A stretch of DNA of 7,549 nt from Candidatus Nanohalarchaeota archaeon. Its GTDB lineage: Archaea > EX4484-52 > JAADEF01. Made by a program: the position numbers and the translations under genes. Numbering within the stretch: the stretch's first letter is position 1; every line of letters starts with the position of its first letter. Positions 1 through 5,589 of this stretch are shown here, in pieces. The notes beneath the pieces were generated by a model. It did not search any database. It was not told the origin of the DNA and saw nothing but the letters and a program-made list of their open reading frames with translations. The stretch spans positions 1-7,549 of the forward strand of contig JAADEF010000063.1 in assembly GCA_013153555.1 (NCBI GenBank). The letters are read 5' to 3'.

Positions 1-26
1 TCCACACTTGCTAGTAATTCTAAAAC
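1..26 (-). repeat. CRISPR-like repeat copy, clipped by window edge
   Basis: It matches the other two copies at all 26 visible positions; the last two bases of the unit lie outside the window. Confidence 0.75.
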
Positions 27-73
27 TAAAACTCGCATACATAATTCCCTTATACCTATAAGTCTTAAACTCT

Positions 74-101
74 CTTCCACACTTGCTAGTAATTCTAAAA
101 C
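74..101 (-). repeat. CRISPR-like repeat copy
   Basis: This is a full 28-base copy, identical to 147-174. Bases on either side differ from those flanking the other copies, which fixes the unit boundaries. Confidence 0.78.
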
Positions 102-146
102 CAACAGAAGACAATAATATAAAAGAATGGGTTGCTTTTGAATGGG

Positions 147-174
147 CTTCCACACTTGCTAGTAATTCTAAAAC
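147..174 (-). repeat. CRISPR-like repeat copy, probably leader-proximal
   Basis: This is a full 28-base copy. No further copy is found to its right, so this is one end of the array, and the repeat orientation suggests it is the leader end. Confidence 0.75.
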
Positions 175-399
175 CCTGCGATTATGAGGGGATGGAGGGA
201 TTTGGAGGAAATTTTTGGCTTTTTTTGGATTTGTGGGTAAATTTTTTGGTTTTGGAAATGTTGTGGTTTTAGTTGAGGTCATCATGGCTAATAAAGGAAT
301 AAAAGGTTTGTCCTTCATTCCAATAAATAATAAAATGGCGAAACACATATTTAAATTTATCACGGAGTTCATGCATATGCTCTTCAAGGAGTTTTAACC
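175..399 (-). promoter_or_regulatory. Possible CRISPR leader
   Basis: The stretch between the first repeat and the end of the 54-codon gene is strongly skewed. From 175 to about 270 the minus strand is almost only A and C with T, and G is nearly absent. A good archaeal TATA-like element, TTTAAATAT, lies on the minus strand at 347-355, preceded by an A-rich BRE-like GATAAA. Transcription from it would start near 325 and run through the skewed stretch into the first repeat. The assignment is inference from position and composition; part of the stretch may instead be coding (44-codon frame at 269-403). Confidence 0.35.
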
Positions 400-403
400 T
401 CAT
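269..403 (-). CDS. Doubtful 44-residue protein coupled to the upstream small gene
   Basis: An ATG at 403-401 overlaps the stop of the preceding 54-codon gene in an ATGA junction, the same junction used between psmA/SBDS, rrp41/rrp42 and trxB/Trm112 here. The frame runs 44 codons to a TAA at 271-269. The protein begins MRLKLLEEHMHELRDKFKY and continues with an aromatic-rich stretch (FRHFIIYW, then TFYSF). An in-frame TGA lies just upstream, so no longer start exists. No GGTGA-type site is seen, so translation would depend on coupling. The length is easily reached by chance and the region doubles as a possible CRISPR leader. A 37-codon frame on the other strand (284-397) competes with it. I recognise no family. 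Confidence 0.3.
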   Translation of the reverse strand: MRLKLLEEHMHELRDKFKYVFRHFIIYWNEGQTFYSFISHDDLN

Positions 404-564
404 AGTTCATTATCCTTGGTCATCACGCTTTCAAGCAAATCTTGCAAAGCTGCTTTTTTAGGATCCATTATTTTGGAAGATTTCCTTCGAGCAGTTCTTT
501 TTTCCGCATTATGCAGTGCCCTTATCTTATCATATAGATCCATGCTGTCAAATTCATCCGCCAT
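400..564 (-). CDS. Unrecognised 54-residue charged protein at the tail of the exosome operon
   Basis: The ATG at 564-562 shares its A with the TAA stop of rrp42 (TAATG junction). It is preceded by AAGGTGA ending 7 bases upstream, inside the last codons of rrp42. The stop is TGA at 402-400. The product starts MADEFDSMDLYDKIRALHNA, has a basic middle (EKRTARRKSSK) and a probably helical acidic tail (KKAALQDLLESVMTKDNEL). There are no cysteines, signal peptide or membrane segment. The translational coupling and good ribosome binding site make it a real gene in my view. Many archaea carry ribosomal protein L37Ae and RpoP after rrp42; this protein is neither, since it lacks their CxxC zinc ribbons. 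The charge pattern would suit binding to RNA or to an operon partner, but that is speculation. Confidence 0.72.
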   Translation of the reverse strand: MADEFDSMDLYDKIRALHNAEKRTARRKSSKIMDPKKAALQDLLESVMTKDNEL

Positions 565-1343
565 TATTTCATCACCTTTTTAATAAATGTTTGAGCTTTC
601 TTTTGTATGAATTCTATATTTTTAAGAACTTCTTCTTCTGTCCAGCTTCCTTCCATACCTTTTTGTAAAGAAACTATCTTACCATCATCCCTCACACCAA
701 CCGTTAACCTTGAATCAATAATACTTTCTTCTTGATGTGTGGGATCATAAAAAATTACATCTCCTGCCTTATAAGCAGTAAGAGATACCACAGCATGATT
801 CAAAGGAAGCTTTCCTTCATACTCCCCTTCTATTATCTCATAATTCTCGTCTAATTTAGGGATTTTTGCGGTTGTCAAAGCAGCCATTGCCGCCAAAGCA
901 GCAGCATCATAAAGGTTGCCGTCATCATTCACCACATAAATATCCATAAACACGGTCCAAACTTTCTCACCAGGAACAATTACAAGCTTTTTAGTATCAA
1001 TTACCTTTCCTTCTCTTATCCCTCTATCAATAACCCTGCCTAATTCTATCTCATCCTCTCCTGGTGGACCTGCTTCAAAACTAGAAGAAGCCATAGGCAA
1101 AAATTCACACATCGTAATCATCACACCTTCATCAGGCTTATCAGGATAAGGCTCTCCAACCTGCATTTTAATACCTACTATTACTTCAGTATCTCCTAAC
1201 TTCACCCGTGCAGAACCTTCTGCATTCTCCCCAATTCCTTTTTCAATAACCACTTTCCTCCATTCAGAAAGCTTTCTACCGTCTCTTCTCGCTTCTCTTT
1301 TAAGCAACCTTACTAAATAATCTTTTGTAGTTTGAGTAATCAT
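564..1343 (-). CDS. rrp42: Exosome subunit Rrp42 (non-catalytic RNase PH-like ring subunit)
   Basis: Rrp42 alternates with Rrp41 in the hexameric ring of the archaeal exosome, a cytoplasmic phosphorolytic 3'-to-5' RNase; it shapes the RNA path but does not catalyse. The 259 residues are family length. Visible signatures are DGR at 21-23, GSARVKLGDTEVIVGIK at 43-59, and the Rrp42 hallmark FEAGPPGEDEIELGRVIDRG at 89-108. Later come MDIYVVNDDGNLYDAAALAA (133-152) and the YDPTHQEE stretch at 199-206, which replaces the catalytic aspartate region of Rrp41. The ATG at 1343 overlaps the rrp41 stop (ATGA) and follows GAGGTGG by 4 bases. The next gene begins on its stop codon. Confidence 0.96.
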   Translation of the reverse strand: MITQTTKDYLVRLLKREARRDGRKLSEWRKVVIEKGIGENAEGSARVKLGDTEVIVGIKMQVGEPYPDKPDEGVMITMCEFLPMASSSFEAGPPGEDEIELGRVIDRGIREGKVIDTKKLVIVPGEKVWTVFMDIYVVNDDGNLYDAAALAAMAALTTAKIPKLDENYEIIEGEYEGKLPLNHAVVSLTAYKAGDVIFYDPTHQEESIIDSRLTVGVRDDGKIVSLQKGMEGSWTEEEVLKNIEFIQKKAQTFIKKVMK

Positions 1344-2068
1344 TTTACCACCTCTGATAATCTAGCTAATGCTGCATACCTTTCCTTTAAAGCTTCTACT
1401 TGAAGCCTATATATTTCCTCTGCGCCTTTTTTTGCCAAGGCAATCATCTCTTTTATCTCCTCTTTACTAACAATTCCATCCATTTGTAAAAGAGTTATTT
1501 CTCCTGTTGAAGGTATGTATGCAAAAGGCATATCAACAGCATCTTCTGCATCTTCCTCTTCTTTGGTAAGATCTAATAAAATATGCCCATTTGCTCTTCC
1601 AGCAGCAACCGCCGGCATCAAATCCTTCATAGCAATACCTGCATCCGCCAAAGCAACAGATGCAGCAGTCAAAGCAGCAACTCTCGTTCCTGCATCTGCT
1701 TGTATAACTTCAAGATCTACATCAATCAAAGTTCTAGGGTATTCTTCCAACAGCACTACCCTTGATAATGCATTTGCTATAACTTTGCTTATTTCCACAG
1801 ATCGTTTATCAGGACCAGGTTTCTTCCTGTCTTTCACTGAGAAAGTTATCATGTTGTATCTGCATCTCAGTATGGCTTTATCTCTATCTTCTAAATGTTT
1901 AGGTATGACTTTTTTAGGACCATATACTGCGGCAATAACAATAGTTTTACCAGATTGCACCATTGCAGAGCCTTGTGCCCTTTTAACCACACCTGCTTTA
2001 ATAATATAAGGTTTACGAAGTTCATCATATGTTCGTCCATCACTCCTTTTCACTTTCTTTGCTACCAT
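1340..2068 (-). CDS. rrp41: Exosome subunit Rrp41 (catalytic RNase PH-like ring subunit)
   Basis: This is the catalytic phosphorolytic subunit of the exosome ring; it degrades RNA 3' to 5' with phosphate and can also add A-rich tails. Numbered from the chosen start (242 residues), it has RSDGR at 8-12 and KRSVEISKVIANAL at 88-101. The ADAGTR phosphate-binding stretch is at 125-129 region, and the segment LLDLTKEEEDAEDAVDMP at 164-181 carries D173 and D179, spaced six apart like the known catalytic aspartates of archaeal Rrp41. An open frame extends to a GTG at 2077, but AGGTGA at 2079-2074 sits 5 bases before the ATG at 2068, the spacing used by neighbours, so MVAKKVKRSDGR is the likely N terminus. 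The gene overlaps the end of rrp4 by 29 bases and rrp42 by 4. Confidence 0.96.
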   Translation of the reverse strand: MVAKKVKRSDGRTYDELRKPYIIKAGVVKRAQGSAMVQSGKTIVIAAVYGPKKVIPKHLEDRDKAILRCRYNMITFSVKDRKKPGPDKRSVEISKVIANALSRVVLLEEYPRTLIDVDLEVIQADAGTRVAALTAASVALADAGIAMKDLMPAVAAGRANGHILLDLTKEEEDAEDAVDMPFAYIPSTGEITLLQMDGIVSKEEIKEMIALAKKGAEEIYRLQVEALKERYAALARLSEVVK

Positions 2069-2750
2069 CACCATCACCTAATCTTTTATCTAAAAGTTCT
2101 GCAACTTTTTCAGTTAAACCCTTCATTACAGAATGCTCTTCCACATAAAAAATAGCTTCAGCAGCAATTTCTGTATTTTCACCACTTATCCAGATCACAC
2201 CATTTTGCCCCACATAAATACGCGTGTTGGTCTTATCCTTAATAAGCTTAATCATACTGCCTCCTTTTCCTATAATGCGTGGCACACGAGAAGGAGTTAC
2301 ATTTATAACCATTCCCTTGCCAAGCTTTTTAGCTTGCGGATCTTTTAAACTCACATTCACAAATTTTGTTCTCGTAACTTTTGAAACTTTGGCAAATACC
2401 AAATCACCCACATCATAATAATCCGCAAGATCACTCTCCTTTTCCACATAATCTTTCACATCAAACATACCTAAATATGCATCATATGGAGAATTAATAT
2501 CTATAACCCAAAAACTAACACCAATATCCACAACTTCCCCTATTACAAAATCGCCAACCTTAGGAATATAAACCCCATTTAAAGGTACTACATTTATTAT
2601 GCTTCCTTTCTTCACTACCACTCCAACTCTTTTAGAAATAATTTTACTACCAACGCGATAAACATTTTGTCCAGGTATAACATCTAAGCTATCTATAACC
2701 ACACTACCAGGATAAACAATCTCTACTTCTTTATTATCATTCTCTTCCAT
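2040..2750 (-). CDS. rrp4: Exosome RNA-binding cap subunit Rrp4 (S1 and KH domains)
   Basis: Rrp4 sits on top of the Rrp41-Rrp42 ring and recruits RNA. The 236-residue product has an N-terminal domain (about 10-60) starting VYPGSVVIDS, an S1 domain (about 62-136, with GDFVIGEVVDIG and VNVSLKD), and a KH domain (about 145-215) with the GxxG loop as GKGG at 161-164 in IIGKGGSMIKLI. The tail is charged and low in complexity (GDGDGSKESEKE). The ATG at 2750 is preferred over an in-frame TTG one codon upstream because AGGTGA (2760-2755) lies 4 bases before it. That site contains the stop codon of the SBDS gene. Its last 29 bases encode the start of rrp41 in another frame, including the rrp41 ribosome binding site. 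The other usual cap protein, Csl4, is not in this window. Confidence 0.95.
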   Translation of the reverse strand: MEENDNKEVEIVYPGSVVIDSLDVIPGQNVYRVGSKIISKRVGVVVKKGSIINVVPLNGVYIPKVGDFVIGEVVDIGVSFWVIDINSPYDAYLGMFDVKDYVEKESDLADYYDVGDLVFAKVSKVTRTKFVNVSLKDPQAKKLGKGMVINVTPSRVPRIIGKGGSMIKLIKDKTNTRIYVGQNGVIWISGENTEIAAEAIFYVEEHSVMKGLTEKVAELLDKRLGDGDGSKESEKE

Positions 2751-2754
2751 CAAA

Positions 2755-3444
2755 TCACCTCTTTTTTTCCTCTATTAGCACCTCTCCTTTTGTAACTTTA
2801 TTCAGCGCAGAAAACAGTTCATTCATTAAACCCGCGGGAATCTCAACCTCACAAACATAATAAGTAGAGGACCAATCTTCATGTTTTATAGTTGAAAAAC
2901 GCATAAGCTCATGTCTTGCTTTACCACCATATTCCAGCGGAACCTTTACTACATAATGCTTCCTTTCTAATTTAATGGGTATGATGGGCCTTAAAGCTTT
3001 AATGGCTTCCTCTATCTGCTTTTCCACAGGTTCAAGAGGCTTGACCCTAAATTTGGCCTGCTCTAATGCATGTTCAACACGTGTTGGAGTCAAGGGGGTG
3101 CTGGTGCGAGCATCAATTGCATTCGCTACAATAAAACTAACAATTCGTTTATGCTTCTCTTCCTGCAATTCTTTTCTTTGCTCCTCAGTTAGTTGAATCT
3201 CTCCCTTTTCTAAAATAATCCTGCACATCTCATAAAAATCTTTGTCTCCAAACACATCATGAATGTCTTGTTCTTTAGCTCTTAAAGCCTTTCTAACATC
3301 GGAAAATATAGAATCCCCTATCACAACCTCGCTTAAATCATCCAGCTTACCTTTTTTCCATAAGCTATATTTTTCCCATAAAATAGGAATTTCAAATTTC
3401 TTGCCCTTATAAGTGTAGCGGGCAATCACTTCCTTACTTTTCAT
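2755..3444 (-). CDS. Ribosome maturation protein SBDS/Sdo1 homologue
   Basis: SBDS family proteins act in large-subunit maturation; in eukaryotes they help release the anti-association factor eIF6 together with the GTPase Efl1. The 229 residues match the archaeal length. Domain I (about 1-88) ends in the family motif ILEKGEIQLTEEQR (77-90). Domain II includes IVSFIVANAIDARTSTPLTP (101-120), the archaeal version of the conserved helix followed by T-x-P-x-P, and EHALEQAKF. Domain III (about 160-229) has HYVVKVPLEYGGKARHEL and ends with a charged EEKKR tail. The ATG at 3444 overlaps the psmA stop (ATGA); its upstream site GGTGTGA is weaker than elsewhere, so it probably relies on coupling. Its position between psmA and rrp4 is the classical archaeal order. 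Confidence 0.95.
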   Translation of the reverse strand: MKSKEVIARYTYKGKKFEIPILWEKYSLWKKGKLDDLSEVVIGDSIFSDVRKALRAKEQDIHDVFGDKDFYEMCRIILEKGEIQLTEEQRKELQEEKHKRIVSFIVANAIDARTSTPLTPTRVEHALEQAKFRVKPLEPVEKQIEEAIKALRPIIPIKLERKHYVVKVPLEYGGKARHELMRFSTIKHEDWSSTYYVCEVEIPAGLMNELFSALNKVTKGEVLIEEKKR

Positions 3445-4139
3445 AAACTCACACCAAGCTTCTTCATCTCCTCTTTAGAAAGCTCTCTAAATCCTTTATC
3501 ATCTATCACTCTCAATATAAGTTCATCGTGTTTGCCTTTTCCTTCCAGCTTAATAACCTTTATTGCTAAATCAGCAGCTTCTTTTAAATCCAAATTTTCT
3601 TTCCATTCTTTTTCCAATAGCTCATTAGCTTTATCTTCTTCCTTACCCACAGCACGAGCGTTACATTCCAACAGCACACCAGAAGGATCGGTTTGATAAA
3701 TATGCTTACCTGTATTATCAATACCACCTATAAGCAAACTCACACCATAAGGTCTCACACCAGCATATTGTGTGTATGCTTGAATTCTGTCTGCCAAATA
3801 TTTAGATACACCTATAATACTCACAGGTTCATCATAAAGTAATCTGTGTTGTTGGGCTTTGACTCTTGCAGCATCAACTAATACACGTGTATCCGCGACA
3901 AATCCTGAACTAGCAATACCTACAAAATGATCTACTTTAAATATCTTTTCAGTAGATGTAATAATATTAGATTTCTTTTTCTTTGCTCCAAAAAGCACGC
4001 CGTCTTTATACTTTAACGCAACAACAGTACTACCTTTCTTAACTGCCTCTCTTGCATATTCTACCTGAAATAATCTTCCATCAGGAGAGAACACAACTAT
4101 TGCCCTATCATATCCCATACTCTCTGGTGTTAGTTCCAT
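3441..4139 (-). CDS. psmA: 20S proteasome alpha subunit
   Basis: This subunit forms the outer heptameric rings of the archaeal 20S proteasome, gating entry to the chamber formed by beta subunits (none encoded here). From the chosen start it is 232 residues. The A-type signature is complete at 10-36: YDRAIVVFSPDGRLFQVEYA and then REAVKKG. Further conserved stretches are STVVALKYKDGVLFGA (37-52), GIASSGFVADTRVL (74-87) and AGVRPYGVSLLIGG (126-139). An open frame reaches a GTG at 4148, but that GTG lies within the ribosome binding site AGGTGG (4150-4145), which is 5 bases before the ATG at 4139, so MELTPESMGYDRA is the likely start. It heads the exosome operon, with 47 bases to the Trm112-like gene, enough for its own promoter. 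Confidence 0.96.
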   Translation of the reverse strand: MELTPESMGYDRAIVVFSPDGRLFQVEYAREAVKKGSTVVALKYKDGVLFGAKKKKSNIITSTEKIFKVDHFVGIASSGFVADTRVLVDAARVKAQQHRLLYDEPVSIIGVSKYLADRIQAYTQYAGVRPYGVSLLIGGIDNTGKHIYQTDPSGVLLECNARAVGKEEDKANELLEKEWKENLDLKEAADLAIKVIKLEGKGKHDELILRVIDDKGFRELSKEEMKKLGVSL

Positions 4140-4170
4140 CAAATCCACCTCTAACTAAAATAAAGGTTGA

Positions 4171-4186
4171 AATTTAATTTTAAAAA
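4171..4186 (-). promoter_or_regulatory. Probable psmA promoter (TATA-like)
   Basis: On the minus strand, T5A4 followed by TTAAATT lies in the gap after the Trm112-like gene. A start of transcription about 26 bases downstream (near 4155) would leave a short leader that just includes the AGGTGG site of psmA. The gap is otherwise featureless AT-rich sequence, so this is a moderate inference. Confidence 0.4.
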
Positions 4187-4393
4187 TCATAACTTCAAAT
4201 CATGTTTAAAATCTGCTTTTTCTGCTTTGGAAAGCTCCCACGCATCTTCCATAAGCATATCTGGAATCTCTCCATTCAAAACAGGATAAGCAAGCTCGCA
4301 TCGCTCACATACCAAAAACATCCCTTTTTCCTTTACCTCTCCCTTACATTTAGGACATGCTAAAATCTCTAACAAGTCAGGAGAAACACTCAT
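4187..4393 (-). CDS. Trm112-like zinc protein (methyltransferase activator family)
   Basis: This 68-residue protein has the Trm112/YcaR-type pattern. LLEILACPKCKGEV (7-20) carries C13 and C16, and LVCERCELAYPVLNGEIPDM (27-46) carries C29 and C32 and the AYPV..GIP-like motif, followed by MLMEDAWEL. In eukaryotes and haloarchaea Trm112 binds and stabilises several methyltransferases acting on tRNA, rRNA and release factor; the bacterial short homologues have no firm role. The partner here is unknown, although a possible methylase starts at 7438. The ATG at 4393 overlaps the trxB stop (ATGA) and follows GGTG by 5 bases, so it is co-translated with thioredoxin reductase. The coupling to trxB could hint at redox control of the zinc cysteines, but that is speculation. 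Confidence 0.88.
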   Translation of the reverse strand: MSVSPDLLEILACPKCKGEVKEKGMFLVCERCELAYPVLNGEIPDMLMEDAWELSKAEKADFKHDLKL

Positions 4394-5334
4394 TTAAACA
4401 CCCCTTTCCGCACTAAATCATTCAAATATTCGTTAGCAGATAAAGCAGCCGTAGCTCCGTGTCCTGCTGCAACAACCACCTGCTTGTCTCTATTATCTGT
4501 TATGTCTCCTGCAGCAAACACGCCTTCTTGTGAGGTTTTCATTTCTCTATCCACTATTATTTCTCCTTTTTCATTCAGTTCAACAAAGCCATTTAACCAA
4601 TCAGTATTAGGTATTGACCCAATCTCAACAAAAACAGCATCTACTTTCAAAGTTTTAAGTTCTCCTGTTTCGCGGTGCTTTACTACTATTTCCTCCACTC
4701 GATCTTTCCCTCTAATCTCCTCTGGCACATAAGGCACAACAATTTCCACATTTTCCAAAGACTTTATTCTATCAACTAATACTTTTTCAGCTCTAAACTC
4801 TGTTCTGCGATGAATCAAATACACTTTATTACATATTTTGGCAAGATATTCTGCTGCAGTAAGCGCACTATTACCTCCACCTACAACACACACATCCTTT
4901 TCTTTAAAAAAAGGTCCATCACAAGTAACGCAGTAACTCACACCCTTTCCTTTAAACTCTTTTTCACCCTTAACACCTATTTCTCTTGGATGTTTACCTG
5001 CTGCTATAATCACTGCTTTTGCTTTGACTGTAGCACCAAATTCAGTTTTCATTACAAACAACACATCCTCCTTTTTTATCTCCGTTATTTTATCAAATAT
5101 GACTTCTGCCCCAAAACTTTTAGCTTGCTGTTCCATCTCCATCGCAAGTTTTGCTCCTTCTATATTTTTCACGCCAGGATAATTTTCTATTTCCGGTGTT
5201 TCTGCCAACTGACCACCCACATCACCGGTAAAAACAGCAGTCTTCCAAGCATTTCTAGCCGAATATATAGCAGCTGTTAAACCTGCAGGACCTCCCCCAA
5301 TTATCACCACATCATATTCCATTTCAATATTCAT
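4390..5334 (-). CDS. trxB: Thioredoxin reductase (FAD/NAD(P)H, CxxC type)
   Basis: It transfers electrons from NAD(P)H through FAD and a redox-active disulfide to thioredoxin-like proteins in the cytoplasm. The 314 residues are typical of the low-molecular-weight class. The FAD-binding GGGPAG is at 13-18, and the active-site pair C135-x-x-C138 lies in SYCVTCDGPFF. The nucleotide-binding GGGNSA is at 152-157, HRRTEFRA at 175-182 has the arginines that favour NADPH, and the second FAD motif FAAGDITD is at 273-280. All catalytic elements are intact. The ATG at 5334 has GGTGG (5345-5341) 6 bases upstream; an inner ATG at codon 5 is less well placed. It overlaps the Trm112-like gene by 4 bases. 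No thioredoxin gene is in the window. Confidence 0.95.
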   Translation of the reverse strand: MNIEMEYDVVIIGGGPAGLTAAIYSARNAWKTAVFTGDVGGQLAETPEIENYPGVKNIEGAKLAMEMEQQAKSFGAEVIFDKITEIKKEDVLFVMKTEFGATVKAKAVIIAAGKHPREIGVKGEKEFKGKGVSYCVTCDGPFFKEKDVCVVGGGNSALTAAEYLAKICNKVYLIHRRTEFRAEKVLVDRIKSLENVEIVVPYVPEEIRGKDRVEEIVVKHRETGELKTLKVDAVFVEIGSIPNTDWLNGFVELNEKGEIIVDREMKTSQEGVFAAGDITDNRDKQVVVAAGHGATAALSANEYLNDLVRKGVFK

Positions 5335-5403
5335 ATCCTACCACCAACTTTAAAACTTCTCGAACATAATATATAAGATAGGGAAATTTAAAAAGGTGAA
5401 ATC
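5335..5403. promoter_or_regulatory. Divergent promoter region between trxB and the small membrane protein gene
   Basis: The 69-base gap has an AT-rich core at 5366-5377 that reads CTTATATATT on the minus strand and ATATATAAG on the plus strand. Either reading can serve as a TATA element: for trxB it would place the transcript start just before GGTGG at 5345-5341. For the plus-strand gene it would place it around 5394-5400, near AGGTGA at 5394-5399. A second A/T run (5386-5393) could serve trxB instead. Confidence 0.4.
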
Positions 5404-5568
5404 ATGGCAGGTAAAAGCAAAAGAAAAGTTTTATGGGGTGTTGTATTAGCACTTGTTGGATTTATATGGCTTGCAAAAGATTTGGGCTGGCTAAAAATCA
5501 ACATCCCCATTATACCTTTGATTGTTTTAATAATAGGCATATGGTGGATAATAGAAGGATTATTTTGA
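5404..5568 (+). CDS. Small membrane protein with two transmembrane segments (54 residues)
   Basis: The ATG at 5404 follows AGGTGA (5394-5399) by 4 bases, and the frame ends at TGA 5566-5568. The product starts MAGKSKRKVLWGVVLALVGF: a short basic cytoplasmic N terminus, a first hydrophobic segment at about 9-24, a short polar turn (KDLGWLKIN), and a second hydrophobic segment at about 34-50 rich in Ile, Pro and Trp, ending EGLF. The G-x-x-L-x-L-x-G-x-x-W-L pattern, then a turn and a P-x-x-x-x-I-x-G-x-W-W segment, resembles the small LiaI/LiaF-like (DUF5668-type) membrane hairpins; I make that match from memory. The function is unknown. It is divergent from trxB and its stop is 5 bases from the end of rps7 on the other strand. 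Confidence 0.75.
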   Translation: MAGKSKRKVLWGVVLALVGFIWLAKDLGWLKINIPIIPLIVLIIGIWWIIEGLF

Positions 5569-5589
5569 GAGGGCTATCTTGCACCCTCT
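5568..5589. terminator. Weak inverted repeat between convergent gene ends
   Basis: AGAGGG at 5568-5573 and CCCTCT at 5584-5589 form a perfect 6-base inverted repeat around a 10-base loop, exactly where the small membrane gene and rps7 converge. Downstream on the plus strand is a long pyrimidine tract (about 5590-5620) with T runs, which could act as a U-rich archaeal terminator. The tract is also rps7 coding sequence, so the match may be coincidence. Confidence 0.25.

Larger units (their letters stand above)
1..174 (-). CRISPR. CRISPR-like array end: three 28-base repeats, two spacers
   Basis: Three identical direct repeats are seen at 1-26 (two bases clipped by the window edge), 74-101 and 147-174. 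Read on the minus strand the unit starts GTTTTAGAA and ends GTGTGGAAG, the usual GTTT...GAAG form of many CRISPR repeats, so transcription is probably right to left with the leader to the right of 174. The spacers are 27-73 (47 bases) and 102-146 (45 bases). They share no similarity with each other and are somewhat long for a CRISPR array. The repeat has almost no internal palindrome (only TAG/CTA around AATTA). No cas gene lies in the window, so the type cannot be assigned. The array continues beyond position 1. The alternative is an unrelated dispersed direct repeat, but identical repeats with unique, near-equal spacers argue for CRISPR. Confidence 0.75.

Noticed and set aside
284..397. A 37-codon plus-strand frame (MANKGIKGLSF...) with GAGGT before the ATG
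   Set aside because: The binding site is not the GGTGA type used elsewhere, the frame is short and it competes with the minus-strand frame coupled to the operon. It cannot be excluded, but there is too little to list it.
215..397. Longer version of the same plus-strand frame from a non-ATG start
   Set aside because: The added Phe/Gly/Val-rich stretch reflects the G/T skew of the presumed leader, and no proper ribosome binding site precedes it.
400..564. 54-codon gene as ribosomal protein L37Ae or RpoP, the usual next genes
   Set aside because: It has no cysteines, whereas both families have CxxC zinc-binding pairs.
1515..2009. A 164-codon plus-strand open frame opposite rrp41
   Set aside because: It is a Ser/Ala-rich shadow of the rrp41 coding strand. 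The minus-strand frame is an unmistakable RNase PH protein.
4140..4148. Three-residue N-terminal extension of PsmA from a GTG at 4148
   Set aside because: That GTG lies inside the AGGTGG ribosome binding site of the ATG at 4139.
4810..5280. A 156-codon plus-strand open frame opposite trxB
   Set aside because: Its Cys/Phe/Tyr/His-rich composition is an antisense artefact, while trxB with all its motifs fills the other strand.
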